This document shows positions 1 to 11,147 of a stretch of 50,028 bases of DNA, one piece after another (position 1 is the first letter of the stretch; each line of letters begins with the position of its first letter). Position numbers and translations under genes: made by a program. Source of the DNA: Saprolegnia diclina VS20 (lineage: Eukaryota > Oomycota > Saprolegniomycetes > Saprolegniales > Saprolegniaceae); the NCBI RefSeq assembly GCF_000281045.1, contig NW_008246115.1, positions 317,438-367,465 on the forward strand. The letters run 5' to 3'. Below the pieces are notes generated by a model, which was not told where the DNA came from, ran no database searches, and was given only the letters and a program-made list of their open reading frames with translations.

Positions 1-806
1 TTACGCTCGCTTTGGCTTGCGCAGTGTCGCCTTCTTCGAGTGCTCTTTCCACTTGGTCATTCCTGCCTTGGTGGCGGCGAGACCCCATTTCGCGACTTGG
101 AGGCCGAGGATGCACACGAGCACAAGGAAGACCGAGTTGACCCAGAAGCGCGCGAGGTCGTCGCCGCGGAGCTTGTCGCTGTGGCCGAGAAACGCCATCG
201 CAATCGCCGGGTTCATCTCGGGCAGCAAGACGAGCCAGACAAAGCTAAAGACATGCAGCGCCGCCTGGACGAGCACATGGTCAAGTGCATAGAAAAACGC
301 TGTGATGATGGCCGTCTGCTTGAGGCGCGATTCGATCGTCTACACGCAGGACCATCAAACTGTAGCAATAGCGAGTGGGCAGATCGTACGTCTTGCATCT
401 CGAAAAAGAGCTTTTCGCTAAAGAGCGCCATGTGGTCTTGGTCCTTGGTCGGCGACGACGCGATCGCGCCTTGGAGCTGGCGCGTGATGTACGCCGCGCC
501 AGCGTACATGCCAAGGTAGACCGTCGCCGCGGCGAGGAAGCTCGTCTTGCCGTGCCAGATGCGCAGGCACGTCGCGGGCAGACACACGGACGTGGCAGAG
601 TATTTTTCGAGGAGGTAGGCAAACACGAGCATGAAGGGCGCGAACGCGGCGCTCATGAGTTTGCCCTTTGGGAATGGGAAGAAGCAGACGGCGACGGCCG
701 TCGAGAGGCCAAAGGCCGCGCCGAGGCCGAAGCGCACGGTGGGCTGTACGAGCACGCGCTTGGTGAGGCGCTTGAGCAGCGACGGCGCCGGCTTGGTCGT
801 CTCCAT
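1..806 (-). CDS. Multi-pass membrane protein, family not recognised
   Basis: Two exons, 390..806 and 1..339, are joined by a 50-nt GT..TAG intron (340..389, phase 0) and give 251 aa. The stop codon occupies the first three bases of the window, so the gene is complete. The ATG at 806 opens METTKPAPSL. Long hydrophobic stretches lie near residues 26-45, 52-68, 90-106, 150-175 and 205-225, so four to six membrane passes are likely. The C-terminus is lysine/arginine-rich and presumably cytosolic. I considered PEX11- and Mpv17-type families and saw no diagnostic motif for either. The exon join is well supported because the frame continues into hydrophobic sequence on both sides; the function is unknown. 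Confidence 0.7.
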
Positions 807-1323
807 CAGATCTGAAATGCAGAAATGCAGAAAGGCTGCAAATCTCGAACCCGGAAGATCTTCCTTTTTCGATACCTCTGAGACTATATGGGTATTATAT
901 TTCACAGGTCACACGTCGGACATCGTTCAACGGGCAGGCCGATCGAATTAATTGCTCTGGCGAAATGCGTCTCGGCCGTTGGGCTTGCCAGTTATACGCT
1001 TTGTCTATAAGCACAAGATCCAGCGCACATAAAAGTACCGAGTCTCCGGTTGCGCAGCTTTCTTGAGATTGCACTTTGAGTTTGACGTTTGAGAAAGCAC
1101 TTTGAGAGAAACTGGCACTACAGCTACCATAGGTGTACTCGAAAAATGCGAGGCTATTGATCAGGACGCCCATGTCTTGTTATCAGCGAATGCAGTGCCC
1201 TTCCTCTTGCCTCGGTGTGTCGTCGACTGACAGGTCCATAAACTGCGTGGGTTTAGCCAGTCGATCTTCAAGGGGCGCGGCGCTTGACGCCTTTTTTTCG
1301 AAACGACACTTCTCGCCTCGACC
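807..1323. other. Intergenic, divergent promoters
   Basis: This stretch separates two divergently transcribed genes. I see no convincing reading frame, RNA gene or repeat in it. It must hold the 5' regulatory sequence of both neighbours. Confidence 0.5.
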
Positions 1324-2372
1324 ATGCTGCGCCTCTCGACGCTGCTCCTCACGTTTGCGTCGTTTGCAGCGGGCGACGCCACGTCGGTTGCGACGTCGTA
1401 TGTGGACCATGTCCTCAACGCGCGCGGCCAAGGCGCACTCAACTACGCTGGCAACGTCATCAACGTCGACTCGGTGCTGCAGACGCACCCCGAGTGCGAA
1501 AAGTGCTCGGCTTCGACGCCATGCGGGCACAGGTCGATCTTGGGCGTCGGCTCGTGCGTCGCCTCGCTGACGCGCCAGGTTATGAACGGCGTCAATGTCC
1601 AGTACTGCGTTGGCGCTGACGTGTGCTGCGGTGGCGCGTGCCGCAACAGCCACAAGCCAGTCCAAACCTGCACGTACTTGAACAGCAACGTCAAGACCGA
1701 GGTTGATGCGATGACGTACAAGAGTGCGATCGACATGTTGGGCTTCATTGGCGTCGGCGCTTCGCCGCCCCAAGCAAGCGTCGACGCCCTCTTCAACGGA
1801 CTGTTGGCAAACAGCGCGATGGCGCCGCGCTGCTCGACCAACTGCAACGGATGGAACGTCCAAGGTAGCATTCAACCGGTTGCTTGCGCATCGTCTTGCG
1901 GCTGCACGGCGCAGGTACGTTTTTGTATACTGCCCATTGCAGGTGTGATTTTAGTGTGTAGCCGCTCACAACATTTGAATCCGGCGCGTCGTACGTCTGC
2001 GAGCTCAAGCCGACAACGTCGGACGCCGACAGCTTCTTCGCGACAGGCGACGCGACGCTGACCAAGAGCGCGTCGTTTGGCAGCCATCAAGGCAATGCCG
2101 TGTGCCCGTCCGGATACCTCTGCAACAACCCGTCCAAGTGCATCACAGCGAGCGCATATGCAGCGATGGCACCTAGCGCGTCGACGCAATCAAACTCGGC
2201 GACATCGACGTCGAGTGGGCTTTCGACCGGCGGCAAAGTCGGCGTTGGCATCGGCGTGACTGCCGGTGTCGCGGTCATTGCGGCCGCAGCCTTCTTTATC
2301 CGCCGCAAGAAGCTGCGCGACGAGGCCGACCACGGCGGCGCCTACCAGGAGATGGACCCGAGCGACGCGTAG
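1324..2372 (+). CDS. Secreted/type I membrane cysteine-rich protein, unknown family
   Basis: Exons 1324..1914 and 1962..2372 are joined across a 47-nt GT..TAG intron and give 333 aa. An N-terminal signal peptide (residues 1 to about 17, LLLTFASFAAG core) is followed by an ectodomain with many cysteines, for example the pairs near CEKC, VCCGGAC, CSTNC and SSCGC. A Ser/Thr-rich stalk then leads to one transmembrane helix near residues 290-312 (GVGIGVTAGVAVIAAAAFF) with an RRKK stop-transfer signal and a short acidic tail. This is a cell-surface layout common among oomycete secreted proteins. It does not match the 98-residue, six-cysteine elicitin domain. Ligand and role are unknown. Confidence 0.8.
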
Positions 2373-2712
2373 ACGTCGTTGCCATAGTGTGTGCCTTTGC
2401 TGTTGTATGACCTCCTCGAAACGAAGCTTCGCTCTCGTCTTGTTGTGGCTACTGGGTCACGAGATTGGGCTAGCTCCATAAATTGCTATGCTCCAAGAAT
2501 TGGTCAAACTCAAATAGTTGGTGGAGCTCCAAGAGTTTCAAGAATAGGTTGAGCTCTAAGGTTTAATTGAGAAACGAAAGAGCGAGCAAGACTTGGCGGA
2601 AATATCCTGGTCGAGTTGCGTGCGAATAGCTTCAAGGTTCAATCTTCGATCGAAGTTCTGTCTTCTTCGAACTTCGGCTGGCCACAACGGCCGTCTGGAC
2701 ATTGCAAGCACG
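2373..2712. other. Intergenic
   Basis: It holds a short run of imperfect repeats of a GAGCTC(C/T)AA-like word around 2470-2560. I see no reading frame I can support. Confidence 0.4.
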
Positions 2713-3637
2713 ATGGCCGCCGGGAAGAGCGTCGAAGATGGCGTCGCCGACGAGGAGTACGGCCTCGACGACCGTGCAACGATCGATGAGGACGAGGAAG
2801 ACGCGCTCGTTATGACGATGGGCAGCTCGTCGGCCCATGATCTCAGCGACGACGAGTACATGACGCCGACGGATCCGTGCCGATGCTTTTGTACGTCTAT
2901 CGCCGACTGCTCGGGCTCATGGCATGCATGTAGGTTGGTGCAACTACCGCAAGATCGGGTACACGATGCCATCGAGGCGTGACAAGGCTAACGCGAGCGT
3001 AGACAAAGCTACGTCGTCCGCGAGGCGCGGCCCTTCATGCTCGTAGGCCCGCACTGGATCGGCGTCCTCGTCACGCTCGGGCTCATCATTGTGTCGACCA
3101 TCCTATTTATTGGGCAGCAGTACGCGTCGTCTCCTTCTCGTGATCCTCATGGCTCGTCCTAGGTGCGCGGAGCTTGACGCTTGGTACACGCTAGCGTCGC
3201 TGGGCATGGCCGCGGCCACGAGCTATTTTCTCTTCCAAACCACGTGCACGGACCCGGGTATCGTGGCCCGGGGCACGACACAATCGGACCCGGCCATCCT
3301 TGCCACGTGCAGCTATTGCGGTTGCCATTTCTTTTCAAATCGGGTTGGTCGCTCACACATCGACTAGACATTTGCGATGTGCACCAGTTCCGGGGCACCG
3401 AGCACTGCGACGACTGCGGCGTTTGTATCGAGAAATACGGTACGCCAAGTCTTTAGACCGTACAGTAAGTATGGCGTAGACCACCATTGCCCGTGGATGG
3501 GCAAGTGCATTGGGAAGAAGAACATGAAGTGGTTTCAGCTCTTCAACCTTGCGTGGATCGTGTACCTCGTCTTCGTGCTCACGGTCACGATGCAGAACGC
3601 GTCGTCCAATTTTGTCGCCTCGCGTGTCGGCCACTAA
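2713..3637 (+). CDS. DHHC-type palmitoyltransferase, short form
   Basis: Six exons (2713..2890, 2934..2958, 3003..3119, 3163..3320, 3368..3439, 3480..3637) separated by 40-47-nt GT..TAG introns give 235 aa. The joined frame restores the canonical cysteine-rich domain: C-x2-C, x9, H-C-x2-C-x2-C-x4, then DHHCPW and GKCIGKKN. DHHC enzymes transfer palmitate to protein cysteines through the DHHC cysteine. Two membrane helices precede the domain and one follows it (LAWIVYLVFVLTV). The protein stops soon after that third helix. The usual fourth helix and TTxE motif are missing, so it is either truncated or continues in an exon I could not find. The acidic N-terminus is cytosolic. Confidence 0.85.
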
Positions 3638-4271
3638 GTCCTAACATTCGCTAAGATGGACCAACTTTGTCCAAATCTGACTTTTCTGCTTGCACAAACC
3701 GCACACGTAACAGCGTCATGGCAGTCTCTTCATGAATTCCTTCTTCCAAATTGCCTTTACATACATACGTAGTTGTCGCACGGCCGTCGACTGGTTCACT
3801 AAATGTAACCTTAGTACAAAAGGTCCGAGTTTGCCTTCAAAATGGAACAGCTGGCTCGCCATTTTGCATGTAGCTGACCCTACTTCCAATGACTAGCGGT
3901 CCGTCGCCTATTAGCCACTTGGGACGCCTGGCTTCGTGACCACTTGGTCCCGGCTTGCGCCCTCCATACACCTCGCCTTCAACACGGCGAAGCCGCGCCG
4001 CTGCTGCCGTCCAGCACATCACGCTCTGAGTCGAAAGTCCAAAACAGTTCAGTGTAAATTCTACCTGAATCGACTCACTTCAAAACAACAACAACCCACT
4101 CGGGTATCGCACAAGGTGCGAACGGAGGCTTGTGCGTTGATGGAGCTCTGTCGACGCCTTGCAGTCCAACGTATGTACTGTACAAGATGTCACCAACGTC
4201 GCCAAGTCGCAGACCAGGTCAAAACGAGGTGGGATTTTTGATAGTTAGATAAAAGCTCGAGAAGTGAGAAG
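3638..4271. other. Intergenic between convergent genes
   Basis: No convincing gene. The base composition is more AT-rich than in the flanking exons. Any 3' end of the DHHC gene and the 3' UTR of the transporter would lie here. Confidence 0.4.
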
Positions 4272-5882
4272 CTAAAACGCAGTTCCTGAACAAACGAGGA
4301 CGGTTGCAATGACGCCGACGACCGACGCGACGACCATGACGCCGGCGACAACGACCTTGCGCCACATTGGCGCGTCTGGGACGAGCTTGAGGTAGCACAC
4401 GCCAGGAAAGACGTAGCAGATGAGCGTCACGCAGCTCGCGCCTGTGAGCGAAAAGGTCACTTGAATGCCGGGCATGACCGCCGCCACAAACAAGAGCAAG
4501 CCCATGAGCGCCTTTGAAAATATCAGCCAAATGTATCAAGATATCAACTTGGCACAAAACACGTACAATTGACGCGAGCGCGCGGGCTGGGCGCGACGCA
4601 GCGTGGACTGTCGGCGACGTTGGGTGCTGCTGGTAGACAATATGCATCGTGAACGACTCGCAGAGCATGAGCAGCGGGTGGTAAATCAGCGGAAATGAAA
4701 AGAGGATCGTCGCCAGTACTGCGACGCGCGGGAGGGCCATGAGCGCTTCGCCTTCGAGGTTGAGCAAAATGTTGCCGTTCGTCGCGTCGCCGTACATGGC
4801 ATGTGCATTGTAGCCTACGACGAATAAGATGCATAAGATTCGAGCGGTCATCCTGCGTCGTCGCTGATGTCGTTCGTACCAAAGAGGCTGTACATAACGA
4901 CGCAGACCGTCGACATGGCAAACACGATGCGCGTCATGACTTTCGAGGCGTCCGGGTAGATAAAGCTGCCGCCGGGCGTGTGCCGGCTTTCGTGCGTCGC
5001 TTGTCGCAGATTGTCGTACAGCGGAATGACGTTGAGGTGCATCACAAAGGCGTAGTTGAACATGGACATGAGGTGCGCGGTCGTGAGCACGACCGGCGGC
5101 GTCTCCGTCTTGGGCGAGATCACGGCGGTTGGGCGCTGCGCCTTTGCGACGCAGATGGCAACCACAAGGTAGAGCGACGCGCCAAAGCCAATGTAGCTCG
5201 AGAAGCGAAGCGCGGTGAGTTTCTTGAGCAACGTGAGCGGGTACATGATGGCGACAAAGACACAGAGCACGATTGTCGGCGCATGCTGCGACGCGGGCAC
5301 ACCGACGAGCGCAAGCAAGAACGGCGCAAGGTCGTGCACGATCTCGAGGCACCCGACACACGCGCCAAAGACTGCGAGGATCGTACTGAGCGACACGACG
5401 TGACAAAACCACGGACCCAGCGCGGCGTACGCAAGCGCGTTGAAAGTCGAGAGGGACGTGGCAATGTGGACGCGCAGAAGCGTGTCGGCGCTAAACGCCA
5501 TCGAGAGACCGACGTACACCAAGCTGGATAGCACAAGCCAAAACGGCGCGGTCGCAAAGGCGTACGGGAGGCTGAGCATGCCAGCGCCAACGACCGACAT
5601 GAAGAGCGTCATGAACGTCATGGCCACGAGCATGCCAAATGACGCGTGCGACGCCATCGGAAACATGCGCGGCGCGGCATTGTGCGTCGGCGAGTAGAGC
5701 CCGGACGCCGAGTGCCGGAGCACGATGGGCACGCCGCGCTCGCAGTCGCGGTCGTACGCGTCGTCGTCGGCGGTCGGGCTCGTCGCGCGCACAGAGGCAT
5801 ACGCCGGCGTGGCCGACGGCTTGAGGAGGCGGTGCGACTCCGGCACCGGCGCCATGCGGGGAAGTTTCAAAGTGATCGCCAT
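4272..5882 (-). CDS. Amino acid/auxin permease family transporter (SLC38-like)
   Basis: Exons 4880..5882, 4567..4814 and 4272..4511 give 496 aa. The introns are 65 nt (TAG end) and 55 nt (AAG end). After a hydrophilic N-terminus of about 75 residues comes the family hallmark GAGMLSLPYAF in the first helix. About eleven hydrophobic segments follow, and a loop reading GDATNGNILLN matches the conserved G-x-x-T-x-x-N-x-L motif of the AAAP family. Members are proton- or sodium-coupled amino-acid carriers of plasma or vacuolar membranes. Substrate and membrane cannot be told from sequence. The ATG at 5882 is the first in frame; an alternative methionine lies nine codons later. Confidence 0.88.
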
Positions 5883-7297
5883 GCTGGAGTGGGGCGGCGG
5901 CGGCGGAGTGGGATGTGCACGCGGCTACTGACGCCAGTAGCAGTGGGCTTTGGCGCTGGGCAGCAAGCTCGTAGGTTTAGTCGAGAGCTATCGAACCGAC
6001 TGTGCCGGTTGGCCACGTGGGGCTAAGCGCACGCAATCGAATGCTCTTGGCACCGCGCGTTCCGCCGGAACAAGCGCTGCGCGTTCGAGACGCCGTGTTT
6101 GCCCAATCACGCGTCTTTTGGCGCCGTATCCGGATATCCGGATGCGAGTGCGACCTTTCCAGCAGTCACGACATTGCACTTGGGGCTCGTGAAGGCAAAG
6201 GCAACGTGGACACGGCGGGCCGTCTTGCCGATTAGCTGGACGCCAAACGTTGGGGAGCAATGGGTGGAAGGGACACAGCTGGTGAAGGCGTGCGGTATGA
6301 TAGGCTGTGTCGTCGATCCTGGTTCCGCAGTGGCCGGCGATTCGACTACGAACATCAACCCGAATCCCTCTGAATCTTGGTTGTTCTTACAGGACTATGG
6401 ATGAACCATGGTCAAGGCGAGTACATTAGCAAAGAGTTGCTACTCAAAGCTCTTGGTTGCTTGTTGGTGCGGCGTGCTAGACGAGGGCCAAGGTCGCGCG
6501 GTGTGGTGGCACGACGGCGGTTGGCGTTTTCGAAGATGTGTCGTCGTAGTCGGTGACGCAGGCCAACTTCAAGTCGCGTCCCACGGTGATGCGCACGCAT
6601 ATCGCCTGAGCTGCGATGATCGCTCATGCGATTCTCGGAGCAGCCGTTAGCTGAGCGTCCAGCGCCGGTTTGTAATCGACGCACGCCATCCCGTGAGCAT
6701 AGTAGCCTCGCTGGCGGCGTTTGGTTGACCAAGGACACGCACAAATTCTGATAGCTAGGACGTTGAATCTTTGGAAGCCGATTTGATTGCAAATACGTGG
6801 TGTGCACCGTGTCACGTCGGTCGACGCGCAGGAGTATAAATGGCGCAAGGGCAAGGTGCACCCATCGCTGGGCCTACGGGAGCTTGCGCCTGTTCAAATT
6901 TTGAGTGGCACGTGCATCTCGATTTGATGGGACGTAGAACTACCTCCTGCGAGCGAGGTGCTGGCACCTGATACCGGTATGGCGTGATTTATGGACTTGC
7001 GCAGCCCAGAGAGAGGCAAAGCGAGAGCATGGACTCTTGACCCAAGACATTCGCAGCACCGACTGCAACTGTGTGATCCTTTCGAAGGGTTGGAAAGAAC
7101 TGATTTGATTGGATGAAATGGACTGCGAACATCAACGACGCGCCGCCACGTCATTTTGGACTACATACATTTTTGCTGCTAAAGCGAGTGATGCATACTA
7201 GCTTGTGGATGACGCTGTTGTCAACAGCATGCCCACCAGTAGACGCCTGGCCGCTGGATATGTGACCGACTCCTCTCAAGTGGCTCCACCAACTCTA
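5883..7297. other. Long intergenic region
   Basis: I cannot support a gene here. Short coding-like patches on the minus strand around 6500-6850 carry internal stops and may be decayed gene remnants. A palindromic word TATCCGGATATCCGGATG sits at 6127..6144. The region is less GC-skewed at third positions than the real exons nearby. Confidence 0.4.
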
Positions 7298-7726
7298 CTA
7301 CATGTTGTGTGCTACATGTATGAGGACCCATTCGGTCTCTTGCACGGTCCTCAGATCAAAGCAGCTACGACACAGCTCGAGGTCGTCCAGCGCTGGCGAC
7401 GTCAATAGTCCATCGAAGAGTGCACTGATGTCACCGTGATTGCAGTCGAGAAGAAGCGAGCGTAGCTGCGTGCAACTAGGACACTCCAAAAGTGATCGCA
7501 GTGTCGGGACGTCGGACGCTTGGACCGAGATGTCGAGCGTTGTCCGTCGAGATACCATGGGCGCGACGCTGAGGAGCGAGGTTAGGGTCTCGCTACTCGC
7601 TGGCATTCTTTTTGCAGTCGCGATCCATTGTAGATGCCTCAGCGTGGCAAGCTGGGACGACAGGAATGCTATCGTTCGACAGTCTAGGTTGAACGCATCG
7701 ACGGGATATAGGATTAGGGGTACGCG
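7298..7726 (-). pseudogene. Leucine-rich-repeat remnant
   Basis: A single minus-strand frame stays open for about 140 codons and reads like leucine-rich repeats (LATLRHLQWIA, LRSLLLDCN, LDDLELCRSCFDL). It starts immediately beyond the stop of the upstream SPOC-like gene, on the same strand. There is no natural start with repeats in front of it. It resembles in style, but not in length, the complete LRR gene at 25.2-26.6 kb. Decayed gene or undetected 3' exon of a larger model are both possible; I favour a remnant. Confidence 0.3.
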
Positions 7727-7727
7727 A

Positions 7728-10284
7728 CTATTTTTTGTGTTTGTTTCGACGGATGACAGCGATCATGTTGTGGCCAATGTAGCCGAGTTGCCGGGCTTCG
7801 CCGCCCGGTGGGAGCAAAATGACCTTGTAGCGCGGAATGTCGAGCGACATCCCCGCGACGGGCTCGGCGCGGCGTTGCAGCAGGTACGTCTTGAGCTCTT
7901 CGTACGGCAGGCCGTCTGTCGGCGAGAGCGGCAGCATCTCGTAGATCCAGTGCGGACACTCAATCTTCGAGTCCAAGTGCATGAAATTAGCAAATTCTTT
8001 GAGCTTGGGCAGCTGTGTCACGTTGACTTCCTGCGGGCTACATGTCCATCAACCTCAACCTCAAACTCAAAAATGGACGTACAACGGCTGGCGCGTAAAG
8101 GGCAGCCCCGTCGCCATGGCTCGGCACTGCACCATCTTCTTGCCCAACGTCACGGCAAAAAACCACTCGCTCGCCGGCGTGATCTACAAGACTGAGAACG
8201 AGACTCAGAGAACACGAGCGTACCGGGACAGGCGACGCACGCCGGGCCACGATCGGTGTGCGCGGGTACGACGACGGTGGCGACGGCGGCCCGTTGATTT
8301 CGGCGAGCCGGGGCTCGGGGCGGCGTGGCGACTCGCCGCCGCCAAATTCAAACGACGGCGTGTCGTCATGGAGCGGCGGTGCCTGGTACGACGACTCCCG
8401 CTTGAACCGCTTGGCATCCAACGCACTCGCGTCACGATGACGGCTCTTGGACCGGCTACGACCCCGACGCTCGGGCGGATAGCTCGGTGCACGACCGCCG
8501 CCTCGACCAGCGTTGCCATAGCTGTCGCCGTCGCGGCTACCGTGGCGAGAAGAACTGCGTCTGTTGTCGCGGCTACTATTGCGAGAAGGACTACGACCGT
8601 TGTCGCTACCGCGGCTGCCATAATGACCACCTCGGCCACCCCGTCCAGAGCTGTGCGAGTCGCGGGGCTGGCTACGCCGGTCGTGGCTGCGGTAGTCGTT
8701 GTTGCGCGGCGGACTACGACCACCGTTGGGCAGACTGCTGCCGTAGCGCCCGCGACCTGCGTCGCCACGGCCACCATTGCGGCCATCGTCGTAGCGTCGC
8801 GATACGTTCCATGTTGACGCGCCGTCGTCACGGCGACCGGTCGCGTCCGAGCGCGGCGCCGTCGGACCGTTCCCACTGCCACGAGCCGCGTCACTAGGCA
8901 CGTCCTTCTTGACGTCGGCGCCCCACCCACCGACGTTGCGTGTGCTTGGCGCTGCACTCGGTGCGCCCCAGCCACCCACGCTTCGCGCTACAACCGGGCG
9001 GTCCGGACTCAGATCCCAGCCGGACGCTTGCGTCGGCTTGGTGCTAGCAACGTCAGTCGTCGAAGCTGGCGGCGCACCGCTCGTCGCGTCTTTGACCGGG
9101 CTCGGCGACCACCCTGAGCGCGACGCCGAACTGGTAGCCACTGCCGCAGGTGTCGTGGTCGCGCTGGAAGCGAGAGGTGTAGCGCCCCAACCACCGGTCG
9201 CCAGTGTTGCGTTCGTGTCGGTCGTCAACGTCGGTGCGCCCCACCCGCTCGTCGACGTTTTCGTTGCAGAGGTGGCCGTTGTTGTTGATGGTGCCGGTGT
9301 CGGGTCACGTGCACTACTCGGCCGCGCCGTCCAGCTGGACGCGGCAGTGGTGCTGGATGGTGGCGCATTCCAGCCACCGCTCGATGCTACCGTCGCGGCG
9401 GCCGGCGTCCGTGTCGGTGCGTGAGCTTGTGTCGAGCCAGACGACGATGTCGTGCTGCTTGCAGAGGGAGTGTTCCAGCCCGACGCCTTTCTCAGCTCGT
9501 TCGTCGACGAACCACCCCAGCCGCTGTTGCCCGTCGCCGGACCGCGAGTGACTTCTGGTGCGCCCCAGGCGCCGGGAGTAGTGACGGGCGAGTAGCTCTG
9601 TGATGACTTGGTGCTCGGCACCGACGATGACGCACCCCACGCAGCGGATGACGGCGCAGGCGTCGTCGCGGCGTCCGTCGCTCGGTTTGAAGTCGCGGTA
9701 CCGTCCATCGAGGGCGTTTCGCCGACAACGGAAGAATTCGCTGTCTGAGTTGCGCCAAGCGCGGTGTCGCTGCCGAGAGTTGAGGATTCGGCGCTTGTTG
9801 CTGCCTTGTCCGACGCGGTCGGCGGCGCGCCCGGTGCAAGTTCAAGCCCGTCGGTGGTCGGGCGTTCGTTTGTCGGACGGTGGAGCGTCGCTGACGAGAG
9901 CACGGGCCATCCGCCACGCTCTGCCGAAGACGACTCGTACAACGACGACGCTCGCCGCAGCCCGCCTTGCAGTTGCACCTGGGCGACTGCAACAACCCCG
10001 TTCTTGGTCGCTTGCGTGGGCGTAGAGTCTTCGTCTTTGGCAAACAGGTCTTGCGGGTCCCACTTGGCAGTTGTTGTTGTTGTCGTCGCGCTTTCGCGCT
10101 CGCTGGCCAGTCGCATGGCGGGCGTGGCCGCGGACAGGCTCTGGCTCGGTGTCCAGCCGTTGGTCGTTGCGCGATCGGGCGCCCGCGATGGCTGTGTCGT
10201 GCTGGGCAGTTGTGTGTACGCAGTCGAGTCTGTCTCGGCCCGCTCGCTGCCGCCGTGCGCCGGCGACGTCGCGGAAGCCGTCAT
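7728..10284 (-). CDS. GW/WG-repeat, RGG/RS and SPOC-like domain protein
   Basis: Exons 8224..10284, 8083..8183 and 7728..8037 (introns 40 and 45 nt, both ending TAG) give 823 aa. Residues 1 to about 490 are low-complexity Ser/Thr/Ala/Pro with 16 tryptophans, 13 of them in GW or WG dipeptides such as SGWGAP, GGWGAT, GGWNAP and SGWSPS. That is the pattern of Argonaute-hook proteins. Residues about 495-620 are RGG- and RS-rich, typical of RNA binding, with a KRFKR nuclear signal. Residues about 690-823 look like a SPOC domain: ASEWFFAVTLGKK at the front, YEELKTYLLQRR, then YKVILLPP and GYIGHNMIAVIRR at the end. No RRM is seen. A start at 10335 is also possible. The domain calls are from pattern only; a role in small-RNA or transcript processing is inference. 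Confidence 0.75.
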
Positions 10285-11147
10285 GGGAACGCGTCTGGCA
10301 GTGGTCAGAAAACCAGCAAGTGTCTCCTCCAACATGCAGCATACAACGAGCCTTCTCGCTAAGTACGATTTGAAATACTGTATCAAGACCAAATAATAGT
10401 GTAGCTGTATGACCTTGCAGTCGTCATTCGCCCACCACATCTCACACAGTCACTTGTGAGGTCTCGTGTGCATATGAACGTAGAGAAATCTACCTCTTCG
10501 TGGAACAACGACGTGTGCAAGGCGATAACATTGTCATTCCTCTTGTCGACCCATCCCAGTCGCATCTAAATAGTGTGAAAACGAGACAGTGCCGGTACTC
10601 TCGTACTTATACCGCTCCATCAACTCTGTCGTTGATGATTCTGCCGCCAACTCTACGAGTTGCCCGACGCACATCGTCCGGCCTCGCCTCGCCGCCTGGT
10701 GTCGAACGACGTCTGGCGTGACCACTCTTATGTCATGCAACGACGTTCCTGCGACGCACGGGGCCTACTCGCTGCCGCAGGCCGTCACCCGTACCCGTGC
10801 AAATGGAGGTGAACTTTCTCCCCAAATTTTGTCATAAAAGTGTCCTAAAATGTTTCTTTTCTGTCACACGTTAGCGACAATAATTCGCAAAATTATGACA
10901 ATATTCAAATGATGCGCTCGTTGACCAATTTGGCGCTACAGTCCAACAGCTTTGCTCCCTCTCCCCCGCCATCCCAACCTCCTTTGCAAACCTTATACCC
11001 TCTTAACCTAACCACCTCTTGGTCGTCGAAACCACCCCAAAAACGAGACGTAGTTGTGACACGCGGGATGTACTAGTATAATGGTGACGGGAAGTTCATA
11101 CGATCCATAGATCAACTCGTTGCACTCGACGTAGCAAGTGCTTACGC
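10285..11147. other. Intergenic
   Basis: No gene seen. It contains an imperfect inverted repeat (AAATTTTGTCATAA near 10826 and its near-complement near 10888), a TTTGGCGC E2F-like word near 10929 and a pyrimidine-rich run around 10950-11030. The part next to 10285 should hold the promoter of the GW/SPOC gene. Confidence 0.4.

Noticed and set aside
1..806. PEX11 or Mpv17/PMP22 family for the first gene
   Set aside because: Helix number is compatible, but none of the family signature motifs can be seen.
3650..3780. Extra 3' exon of the DHHC gene beginning at 3655
   Set aside because: A GT..AAG join gives an open frame, but its codon use is AT-rich and it lacks the fourth helix or TTxE motif.
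6412..6861. Possible minus-strand gene in the 6.4-6.9 kb region
   Set aside because: Coding-like patches switch frame and meet stops; no family motif. At most a decayed remnant.
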